Shown here: piece by piece, positions 37,712 through 46,481 of the stretch
How positions within the stretch are numbered: position 1 is the stretch's first letter
How the letters are laid out: the number at the start of each line of letters is the position of its first letter
NCBI GenBank assembly: GCA_036345935.2
Contig: JADWOT020000008.1
Location: 8,884,156 to 8,948,155 of the forward strand
DNA: 64,000 bases
Reading direction: 5' to 3'
Origin: Taenia hydatigena
Taxonomy: Eukaryota > Platyhelminthes > Cestoda > Cyclophyllidea > Taeniidae
Translations under genes and position numbers: made by a program
The notes under the pieces: model-generated
Database searches by the model: none
Told to the model about the DNA's origin: nothing
What the model saw: only the letters and a program-made list of their open reading frames with translations

Positions 37712-38265
37712 ACGCAATCAGGGGGATTCATAGTCATGGAAATAACAAACAATATCATGACTAGTACAGCTATCACTTTGTCTAAGGGTAGAAACTTATG
37801 AGTAGCAGTTAGGAGCACGTAGCCTCTTTCAGTCTAGGAAGCAGTGACTGCACTCGTGCCCCAACTTCTGCCACTAAATTGCCCAAACATGACAATGACT
37901 GACACCGATGGAGGACACGGCCGTAGCAAAGGGCTCCGCACCCTCCTAGTGTCACGATTCGATGACTATTACGAGGTCCCATTCAGTGGAGGGGATGACG
38001 AAACCTCCTCGATGGCCACCATGCAGATGGTGCGCACACACACATCACCTCCCACAGAACTTGAGCCCGTCAAGGCATGGTTTAGCCCCCCTGCAGATTG
38101 ATGCTGATGTCACGCTGTTGGACATAGGTCAGTTCAATCAATTCACGAAAACGCTAACGCATTGACAAACACCTATTCCTGAAAGAGAATGCATAAGCAT
38201 ACTCCTTCACTGTAATGACAGTCCCTCAAAAATATCGAAACATAGATTTCACCTTAATGTTGCGC
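37712..38265 (+). repeat. Dispersed repeat D, distal copy with conserved open frame
   Basis: It aligns with the reverse complement of 20840-21420. An 85-codon frame at 37844-38101 is acidic and contains TDGGHGRSKG, SRFDDYYEVPF and TSPPTELEPVKAWF. The other copy keeps the same frame but has stop codons. The frame may be a surviving fragment of a repeat-encoded protein that I cannot identify. It has no partner exons and is not called as a host gene. Confidence 0.85.
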
Positions 38266-38369
38266 AACTGAGTAATTATCTATTGTAAGCGGCAACAACC
38301 ACTAACTATAAAGATTGATTTTAATTATGACAAGAAGGAAAAGTCACTGCCAATTATTGAAAACAAAAT

Positions 38370-38890
38370 ACTTAACACTTGGGGCCGATGTGCTTGCAAA
38401 TATGGATCTGACCTCACCGCCAAAAGAAGCGCAAGCGCCTAAATTTTCAACAATTCTAGGGAGCTTACGAAGTTTCTAAAGACGATTTAAATGCTTCTAT
38501 AACCTGAAACCCAAGGAGATTTTATTTAGGGATGACAACTATCTGAAAGGTCAGAGATCTTTGGCAATGTACATCATCAAGTGGACTTTCTTCCCTTGTC
38601 AGCTGTCAACCACCAGGGCACCCACTGAGACTCATTTCGCCTACTCCTCTGTGTAGTGGTATGGGTATCTGTTTAGGCGAACAGTGAAGCATAGATCCCT
38701 TAAACACATACTAATAGTCGACCCCGTAAGGCTTAAACTACCACGCAAGTATCATTTGAGATAAATGACGATGATAACTTTGATGTGGATCACGATCGCC
38801 TCAGGCAACTCTCCTACTTCTACCGCGATTTCAGCAACACACTACTTTGCCAACAGCTCTTCTCCACCACTTTGATTTGAATTGATCAAA
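38370..38890 (+). repeat. Dispersed repeat E, distal copy, first part
   Basis: It aligns with 26170-26600 in the right arm (mirrored at about 290-720 in the left arm). Shared blocks include TGCTTGCAAATA, GGCGA(T/A)CAGTGA and ACACTACTTTGCCAAC/ACACTACTTTACCGAC. It lies directly after repeat D. Confidence 0.75.
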
Positions 38891-38984
38891 GGTGTGTTGA
38901 TGCGAAAAATAGACGTCAGTGCGACCTCTCATCAAGCCCCTTTCGTTCCACCCACCCTCTCTGTAGAGCCGCTGCAAACATTAT

Positions 38985-39455
38985 AATCGATTCCTTTAAG
39001 GCGCAGCAAAGCTAAGTGCTCACTGGACTTGACTTCCAGTTGTGCCACTGACACCAAAATATAGTCGGCAACGAACTAGGTGATCTCACATTTGAGTGCC
39101 AAGGTGTGCCTCCCAGTGACCAGTCCACGGTCACCGAACGTCAAGTTGGGTTCAGGCTACCGTCACCATTCCTATAATCTTATCACGTCCCTATTTGTCT
39201 ATGTTGATCTCATTTAATGCGTCCGAGGTTAGGGTCGGCACAACAGGCCATCCTTGCCTAATGAACGATCCGCGTCACACATATGTGACGCAACGGAATG
39301 ATTGAAATTTTCAACGACATTAGTTTCTAATTTTTAAAACCGTTGAATATTACAGCAGCGAAATGGCATTGCTTTTGCTTTGTTGGAATATTTGCTTGCT
39401 TAGAAGCCAACGTGCTTGCAAATGTTGATTTTATTGTCTATGCTGAAAAGTTTAA
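38985..39455 (+). repeat. Dispersed repeat E, distal copy, second part
   Basis: It aligns with 25780-26215 in the right arm. Shared blocks include GTGTGCCTCCCAG (arm: ATGTGCCTCCCAG), then CTTAGAAGC and GCTTGCAAAT near the end. The last stretch (39398-39430) repeats the beginning of the E part that also starts at 38370, so about 1 kb is arranged head to tail. A hairpin, GCGTCAC-ACATAT-GTGACGC, lies at about 39285-39304. Confidence 0.75.
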
Positions 39456-39876
39456 TGTCAAACATTTTGCCCAATCGAAAATATAGCAGTGCGAATGTGA
39501 ATACTTTGGCCTTAAAATTTTGTTAACTGAATGGTCTATAACTTTAAGCCCCAACAGACTCTCTGCCGGTGAATTAGCACAGCAATTCTGTCTTTAACCT
39601 GCTGCAGGACCATCAACGCAATTGTCAAGCCCGAGATCATTGACACCCTTGCATCTTCGTGCTACAAGGTTGCACTCGGTGCATACTCAGGCAAAGGTCC
39701 CTGCATAAATGTGCACAATCGTTGTGTCCCTTATAGCGGCTTCCATTTTCTTAATTATCTCTACCTTTCGCAAAGCAGCTGCCTCCTTGTTTCCACATCG
39801 TTTTAAGCGGCGCGGATGCATGCCACCGTCAATGAGTGGTCGGTCAAGCCTTTTAATTAAGTACTGATCGTTCGCA
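39456..39876. other. Intergenic, nothing recognised
   Basis: There are no open frame, repeat partner or clear regulatory motif beyond short AT-rich strings. It may hold the promoter and 5' leader of the gene that follows. Confidence 0.3.
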
Positions 39877-40408
39877 ATGCATATGAAAACGACGGCACTA
39901 CTGTTAATCGTTCTGTTGCTTGTCGTTTGTGTCATCCCTTTGCTGATATGGGTTGGCCTTATAAAAAAGAGGGTTAGTGAAATTAAAGTCAGCAAAGGTT
40001 CGTTTCGTTACGAGTCAATCCGACTTTTGTCGGTTTATTGCACTGCGGCAGCACCGATACCACCTAATAAACGACGTTTTTTTAAAAAATTAAGTGGGCA
40101 TTACACTCAATGCGCTAATAAGAAACGCTTACAACTAACTGTCTTGCGCAAAGACGAACCGAGTCGGTAGTAGGGTTCACTTTTGTTTCGTTATCATTTT
40201 CATTTTTTTACTGCAGAATCTAGCCAAGGTAAAGTTGATTCTAGAGGATCTTTACGACTTGACGCGTCATAGTTTAGCTGCCAAGGGTGTTACTTCCTGG
40301 GTTACAGTCTTCGCACTGCGAACTTGGTTATCAGACACGAGAACATCATCTGAGATCGTGGATAATCCCATCAACAAAAAGTCGACCATCCATTTGCAGT
40401 GCCACTGA
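39877..40408 (+). CDS. Candidate two-exon gene for a small membrane-anchored protein
   Basis: Exon 1 (39877-39972) starts with ATG. It encodes two possible initiator Met residues and then a 23-24 residue hydrophobic run (TALLLIVLLLVVCVIPLLIW), ending in IKKR. A donor, GTTAGT, follows at 39973. The intron of 244 bp ends in a very strong acceptor (long T tract, then CTGCAG at 40216). Exon 2 (40217-40408) joins in phase 0 and stays open for 63 codons to TGA. It encodes a soluble segment with LAKVKLILEDLYDL near its start. The predicted protein has about 95 residues with an N-terminal signal anchor or signal peptide, and the KKR after the hydrophobic run favours a membrane anchor with a cytosolic basic edge. 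I do not recognise the family. The unspliced frame also stays open into the intron (to 40170), so splicing is inferred from the strong acceptor and the in-phase continuation. Confidence 0.42.
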
Positions 40409-43400
40409 GAAGGGGACTTACCAATACGAGCACAATTCATACAGCACCCGTTTTGGCACCTAGATAATCCGACGGGATGGAATTAACAACAAAGTCCGAA
40501 GTGTGATGTTCGGCCCTTTTTGGCTTGCAGTGTGTTGGGACTACTTCAGCTAGGCACCAGTTAACAGCTATAGGCGTTAAAAAGCTCTCAATCCCTCTGG
40601 GAATTTTGCAAAGGATTTTTCTTGAACAAAGTCGTTAGGAACATCTAGATATCACAGTGGCTTGATGTCTTATTTTTACCTCGATGGTGACTAAGAAAAT
40701 CGGAATTCGTCTCCAATGTCACTTGCCATCTTTTCACTACGGTTGTGACTTCAAGCCAAATCATACAGAAGTACAAAAAACATGCACTTAAGCGAATCAA
40801 AAATGCTTGATTGATTCACAGTTAAGCAAAAAAATCTGCCATTCATGCAATTCAGCTATTTGTTTGCATGCAGATGGTAAAATGTTGAGGTGTGAACAGT
40901 AGGACTGGGGACGCACTTCTCGGTATTTACATCAAATAAAACAATTGTGAAAAGTCAATAGCTAAACAAGAGCATCAATATATGAGGATAACACCATGTG
41001 GGCATAGCAATACTTGATATCCGCACAATTTCTACCTTCCATTTCCTGACTTTTCATGCCAACACATCGCATCACCACAGGCTTTTCCTATTGCTCTAAG
41101 TTAAAAAAGGCAGGTACCAGTGACTGCGCATTGACTGTAGGGAGCTCAATGCGGTAAAAAGGAAGAGCGCTTTATTGGTGCCTTAAACGAACGATTTATT
41201 AGGCCTCCTACATGGCTCGGATTGAATGCTGCTGCGTGGTCATGGCAGGAGCAGAAAAATTGCCAGTTAAATGCAGTATGTACTTTCTTTGCCATTTATT
41301 ATACCTACTAACGAAGTGACGCATTTCACGCAAATGAATGATTGATGGCAAATATTTGGCTTCGTAGAAGATGCAATTAGTCACGTATGTAAGTTATCAA
41401 TTTTTGGTTATTAAAAGAGCTGATTTTTAATCATAGATGGCAAAGTAGGGCAGAACAGGTACTGAGCGATGGAAAAACACTAAAATAAGGCGGCAGCATT
41501 AACCAGCTAATATGCCCAGATGCAGTCGCTGATCACACGAAGGTTTCATAAGCTGGACACTTAATGATGGCATCGGCTTTGACACTTTAATGCTTGTATC
41601 TAATGCATATAAAATGTTGCCATTAAATAAGGTGAGATTCGAGATTACCCAAAGTTGATTGGCTTCCACCACCGTGTTAGTTTCTCAGTTTGAATTCAAA
41701 ATTATCAGGCATTGGTTGACATGTTGCAACGAATTGAGAAGTAGACAAAAAATATTAAGTTTGCAGTATGAAATGTGCGTGAATGACATAACATCATCAA
41801 TGTTGCTCATAATGGACCAATTCTTACGCATTTGATGTTTATGAAACAATAAGTCGCATGCATACATACACATTCTAGTTTCGTTTACTACATAAACAAT
41901 TATACTTGCCCGCTAACGCGCGTTGCGCCAAAATTAGCCTCAGTCGTTCTTTTTCAACTTTTGCTGAGAAGACGACCATTTCGTAAACAAACACTTTGGG
42001 CTAATTTACTGCTTTAGTGTTACCTTGATTGTCTACATATAAGCAACGTTGGACGTCTGAGGTATGATATCCGTGTATTGCATTTCCTCGTTGTTCTGCA
42101 ACCTTTTAGAAATAAGGCATAATTGACTACTACACGTCCTTCCTCCTAGTAATTTTATCTATTATAGTTTTCAATGTAAAGCAGAAATACTAAGCAACAC
42201 ACAGCGCATTTATGCTCTGAAATAGTCGCCTCTTCAGCTCCGTGTTTACTTAGTTGCTGTCTTGTTTTTCCAGAGTCAAATTATTAATGCTCCCAGATCA
42301 GCCTGGTCTTCAGCCTAAGGGGCACTCTGTGAGGTATCCATATGGTAGAGCCGTGCTAAGGCGACCCCTCTCCTCTTCATCATCAGTGCGCACATGACAC
42401 TGCTACATCTAATCCACAAGAACCACACACTTTAAGAGATATTTTAACCATCGGGCAAATGCACAATTCTAGTGGATGTCAACCTGGTTCCAACTCATCA
42501 TTTCTACCAGCAAAGCTTGGGTAGAATTGCATACACGATAAAAAGGTTGGGAATACCTTTCATTCTTTGCCTCCTTGCCCTTCCCGAAGGTGTGAATACG
42601 TCGCACAATAACTCGCTCCACCAACTATCCTCGCGTCGTTACTATCATTGGCTGCCTGAGGTGGAGCTACTACGCGATGTATTATCGCGCCAATTACCAA
42701 CATAAGTCCCGGCCCAGTGACAGCAGCGGAGGCATGATTCGGATAAAAGACCCTCGTATTAAAATGTGCCGCCATGTATCATGCATGTGAGTCTGTATTT
42801 CCTGCAGTTTATCAGCAATGGAAAGATAACAGCTCTTCATCTACTAAGGACAAGGATAAAAAGAAAGAACTGCGAGAACAATCTTGATGATGATGACAGT
42901 GACCTATGTTGCATATTTAAATATATTTTATATTTCAGGCTCCTTTAGCAGAGCCAATGCGTCCCTCTTAAATTCACCTTTAGCACATCCTGTTTTAATC
43001 GCAACCACTACTTTGTGGTCCATAAAGCACTGGTGTACTTTATGGCAACATGGAAGATAGAAACCGCCTCTTTACTTAAAAGCAAAACTACTAATCTGGA
43101 CATGCCCTAGAATCCACCTCATCACCTATCAAATTTGAGCCTAATTCAAGTGCTCTGCATGGCACACGAATACCGGAAGCCTAAAAATACGACGCAATGA
43201 GTGAGGTAGGTTCGTCAGTATAAGAAGAAAACCTCAGCACCTATAAGCTCATTTTGATTCGGCAAAACGCATAGCTAGACTGAGAGCTGCTGATATCTAA
43301 ACCATTTTGCACCAAGTTCAAAAGGAATAAACACCTCTCGTTTGCCTTTGGGTCCTCAAAATAGGCAGATGCTATGAGGAAAGCATCGGAAAACGGAAGT

Positions 43401-43999
43401 GAGGTGCTAGGAACAACTCGTAACTTCTTATATACATGCACAAAATAGCCCTTAGGAATGACTTCGTTCTTAAAATATTATGGTTACAATAAGTTTACAT
43501 CACAAAGGTCTTAAAAAGGCTGCGGAACCTATTTTCAGATCACGTTTAACTTGCCACCACTACTTACGCATATTTAGTAGTAAAATTTCACAAAATCAAT
43601 TGCTGACTTGCTAAGAGTATGCAAAAAGGGAGATGCACATGTTATTAAGATAAAGACTACATGAGTGCAAAGTAGAACTCATTTTCTCATTGCATGTCCG
43701 ATCACCTTTTAAAGATAAAGTATTAGCAAATATCTTAATCTCAAAACGGGTAAACTTGGTCTTCGAAAATGGATAAAATAAAGGAATGTATCAGCAAGTG
43801 CACACGAATAACCCACAAGCACAAAAATACACCTTGACTTACCCATGATTTCAAATGCGAGCTGTGAAACATGGATTGAGGTCCTTCACCATATCCACCA
43901 GTTAACTCTAACCTGCAGCGAAGGAATTCGCACAAACGTAAACACGGCTTTCCCTTACTAACAAAAGTGTAAGTACTTCAAGTGGTTTCCAAAACAAAT
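40409..43999. other. No established gene; isolated exon-like stretches
   Basis: This is mostly AT-rich. Two exon-like stretches stand out. At 42808-42887 (+), a TTTCCTGCAG acceptor is followed by a Lys/Asp/Ser-rich tail ending in TGA. On the minus strand at about 43860-43922, an open stretch is followed by GTAAGT. Neither has an identified partner exon in phase. A minus-strand frame at 43241-43441 could be a terminal exon, but its entry phase does not match the 43.9 kb stretch. Confidence 0.35.
42808..42887 (+). CDS. Candidate terminal exon with a charged tail
   Basis: A good acceptor (CTGTATTTCCTGCAG, ending at 42807) is followed, in phase 1, by 25 codons. They encode YQQW, a Ser run and then a Lys/Asp/Glu-rich end (STKDKDKKKELREQS), ending in TGA. 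Charged, low-complexity tails of this kind are common at protein C-termini. No upstream exon was found, so this is only an exon candidate. A second frame through the same stretch is also open (42766-42948). Confidence 0.25.
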
Positions 44000-44009
44000 T
44001 CAATATCCA

Positions 44010-44324
44010 GTGTTTGATAATAATGTAAGCAAATTAGCCTTGAAGAAACCCACATTCACATTGGCCAACAAACCCCCATACCATGTACGCGTGGTGACCT
44101 TAGAAAAGCAGTATTTGCGCAGCATATGTAAAAGAGAAACCAGGAAGAAGGGCCATTGCAAGATTGTGCCAATAAGTGCAAGAACAGCAACGCAACAAAC
44201 AGATGGAGAAATCAGAATTCCCAGGCATACCTTCCAAGCCATCCATGAGTTACTTAGTGGAACTCAGGCTCAGCCAGATTTGAGTCCGAGAGCTTTAGCA
44301 GCTAGAGCAGATGTCATGCCGTAA
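44010..44324 (+). CDS. Open frame of about 104 codons, basic protein, unknown
   Basis: An acceptor-like AATATCCAG precedes the frame, which is open to TAA at 44322. It has no upstream ATG of its own, so it would be an internal or terminal exon. The product is strongly basic in the middle (CKRETRKKGHCK) and ends with an Ala/Arg-rich segment. There is no membrane segment. A minus-strand frame (44000-44242) with hydrophobic segments overlaps it, and either could be spurious. Confidence 0.25.
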   Translation: MFDNNVSKLALKKPTFTLANKPPYHVRVVTLEKQYLRSICKRETRKKGHCKIVPISARTATQQTDGEIRIPRHTFQAIHELLSGTQAQPDLSPRALAARADVMP

Positions 44325-44550
44325 ATCATCGAAATTTTTATTCGCTAACAAATTAGCAACTGCAATTCAAAGGATTATGTGCAGCTGTCCTTTGGCCGTA
44401 GCGTTGTTTTTTATTTGCTCTTTGACATCCCAAGCGAATTTAGGTAGCAGTCCTTTTCAGTGCTCACTAGCAGAACCGCGGAGATTTTGGTCGCAAGAGC
44501 GGCCGCGAAAACACAACACATCACAGGCAAACACTGACAAAGAAGTATAA
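44311..44550 (+). CDS. Open frame with an internal signal-peptide-like start; possible secreted peptide precursor
   Basis: The frame runs from ATG 44311 to TAA. A second ATG at 44377 begins MCSCPLAVALFFICSLTSQA, which has the layout of a signal peptide: a short start, a hydrophobic core, and small residues at a likely cleavage point after SQA. About 37 residues would remain, hydrophilic, with paired or clustered basic residues (EPRRFW, ERPRKH) that resemble proprotein-convertase sites. Starting at 44377 gives 57 residues. No similar protein is known to me. The first nine codons overlap the end of the frame at 44010-44324, so both are unlikely to be real. Confidence 0.3.
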   Translation: MSCRKSSKFLFANKLATAIQRIMCSCPLAVALFFICSLTSQANLGSSPFQCSLAEPRRFWSQERPRKHNTSQANTDKEV

Positions 44551-44594
44551 CAGTAGGTGGGATGCAAAGCTGGTACACACTGGTCGGTGCAACT

Positions 44595-44672
44595 TAGAAG
44601 TCTAGGCGCATGATTCGCGTTTTTAGTGGTCGAGGTTCCGGGTTCGGATTCTGGTCAAGACCATATTCCGCC
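44595..44672 (+). other. tRNA-like relic (possible SINE head)
   Basis: This stretch contains an internal-promoter B-box-like string, GGGTTCGGATTC. It sits in a possible T arm (CCGGG, seven-base loop TTCGGAT, TCTGG; five pairs with two G-T). An upstream part, AAGTCTAGGCGCATGATT, resembles the D-arm to anticodon region of a tRNA. I find no complementary acceptor stem, so it is not an intact tRNA gene. A tRNA-derived SINE or pseudogene is likelier. Confidence 0.35.
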
Positions 44673-44674
44673 TT

Positions 44675-45554
44675 TAGTGTGTATTAAGTACGGTACGCTA
44701 TGCGATATGTCACGCGGTGAGATGCTCTCCAGTGTGGATACGGTGAGTATGAGGCTCCCTCTTGCAAGTGGTGAAGTTGAGGTAATATTGCGGAGTAAGG
44801 CGTCATGGAACCGTTTGATAAGACAGGATAGAAAAGAATGGGTGCGATGTGGGATAATGACAGGAATAGATATCGTGAATGTTGTTCCATTAAAGCCGCT
44901 CAGACTCCGCGATTAGAGTTTTATTTGGGGTAAATGAATAGGTTTGATGCAATCTATGGCCACCAGCAGGCCAGCCTTGCCAATCAACTCCTATCTTCTT
45001 AATAATCAGGATGTAGTAGTGTAGGCTCAAAAAGTAGCATTTTATTGAAATGGTGGCATCATTACTCGTGCACCGTATAAATCTTGTCCATCTGGCATTA
45101 CAGATGGGTAAATACGAATGTTCAAGGAACTAAGACTTACGTTTAACAGGTAGTCCCCGTCTTTGCACAGCGCGGTTTTGGAATTGGTGATTATTGCAGA
45201 CATCCTTGCTCATACGTTAAACTTTGATGACCTGAATTAAAATATCACGGCTCCCTTATTTCATAGCACTACTTCGTAAATTAGCATAACTTCTTTTCCA
45301 TACCAGCAAGCATAGGGAGTTAAGGCCTTTAGAAACAACAAGACTATATTTAAATGCGGTCCCAGCGATTGCGATTCATTGCGAACAGCTACTACGTTAC
45401 TAAAGATTATTAACAACTTATGCTATTTATGCTCCTCTGCGTTTTAATTAGGTGAAGAGCTAAGAACGGATTCGATTGGCGCCTTTGCTTTGCATTATAT
45501 GTACCGTAGGCTCTTTTACTGAGCACCGCGTATCTCATCTTCATCTCTGCTAAA
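44675..45554. other. Intergenic before the zinc finger gene
   Basis: An open frame of 96 codons (44626-44916, +) begins within the tRNA-like relic and contains several GTGAG strings. I do not call it a gene. The rest is AT-rich. There is no obvious TATA box at a fixed distance from the zinc finger start codon. Confidence 0.35.
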
Positions 45555-46481
45555 ATGGATAACTGCAGATGTAGAATTTGCTCCGCTCAATTCAGAAACA
45601 TTAATTCGTGCAGAGCACATATGCTTCGAGAGCATCAAGGTAGGCGCCCTTCAGTTTTTACCTACAGTTTCATTTTTGCTTCATCTAAGCTGAGTAAAGT
45701 GTAAGTTAATTAATGATGTATATTTATGCGGATTTTAAATTCGATTGCTGATTGATGAGCCGTATTAGGCATACTGACCGTTGCTTTGATCGGAATAATA
45801 GCATCTTATCCGACTAGGGATTAGATTAAGCTGATTTCGATTTTTTAAGCCGCTGAGCTATGCCATCTCATTAGCTACCAGCACAATTTTGGCACCGTAT
45901 TTTGCATATTTTACATTTTAGCTGACTTTAATGTACATTGCCCAGCTTGCCCAGTGAAGTGCAGAACCATTGCAACGATCTTGCAGCATCAAAAAGGTAA
46001 AGACGTCTGCGAAATCTCTCTTTTATTCTTGTCTAATATCTTTTGCGAAAGCACCTTCTTTTGAACTTCAAAATAGCCTCGAATCACAATACGTGCTGCG
46101 TGTGCTCTAAACCATTTACTCAATTTGAGGAATACAGCAGCCACTTTATTGCAGCCCACATGAGTGAGTTTGCGTCTGTCTAATTCTAATTATATCTGAT
46201 TTGCTCTGTCTTGCTGTAATGGTTTTAATATTTTACATGAAAACCCATGACTCCATGCCTTATTGTACCTTGCTGCAGCTCAAAAAACGGCGGATTCAGA
46301 AATGTGTCTTTGCTGCACAGAATGTAATGCAGGATATCTGACGTTGGAGGAAATGAAGGAACATTTGCTTATGCGTCATTTGTGTAAGTATTTTCTTGTC
46401 CGTCAGGCGCATTTTGTGTGGTTATGGTTTCACCGCGGTCTATTCAAATTTGCAGACTTGCACGATGTTTTGTTTGGGTAG
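45555..46481 (+). CDS. Four-finger C2H2 zinc finger protein, spliced from five exons
   Basis: Exons are 45555-45639, 45922-45996, 46077-46163, 46279-46383 and 46456-46481. All introns are GT-AG (282, 80, 115 and 72 bp) and all interrupt the codon after its first base. The predicted protein has 125 residues. Each of the first four exons supplies the zinc-binding Cys pair of one classical finger: CRIC with HMLREH; CPAC with a His that pairs with the His of ASNH from the next exon; CCVC with HFIAAH; and CTEC with HLLMRH. Spacing is C-x2-C-x12-H-x4-H (x5 in finger 2). Start: ATG in good context (AAAATGG). Such fingers bind DNA, RNA or protein in the nucleus, and the specific role is unknown. The linkers are not the TGEKP type, so a long DNA-binding array is unlikely. 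The last exon adds only eight residues. A donor-like GTAAGT at 46509 leaves open an alternative 3' end, and upstream exons are possible. Confidence 0.85.
45800..45880 (-). other. tRNA-like relic on the minus strand
   Basis: On the minus strand the segment reads GGCATAGCTCAGCGGCTTA. This has a perfect-looking Pol III A box (TAGCTCAGCGG) placed as in a tRNA 5' half. About 35-45 bases downstream, the expected B box is degraded (CTTAATCTAATCCC). It lies in intron 1 of the zinc finger gene, in antisense orientation. I interpret it as a tRNA-derived SINE fragment, not a working tRNA. Confidence 0.35.

Noticed and set aside
38370..38460. LGADVLAN-type reading in repeat E as an aspartic-protease-like retrotransposon motif
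   Set aside because: The match is limited to a few residues, the catalytic Asp-Thr/Ser-Gly motif is absent upstream, and the other copies do not keep it.
44595..44672. Functional tRNA gene
   Set aside because: The T arm pairs only with two G-T pairs, and no acceptor stem complement is found at the expected distance.
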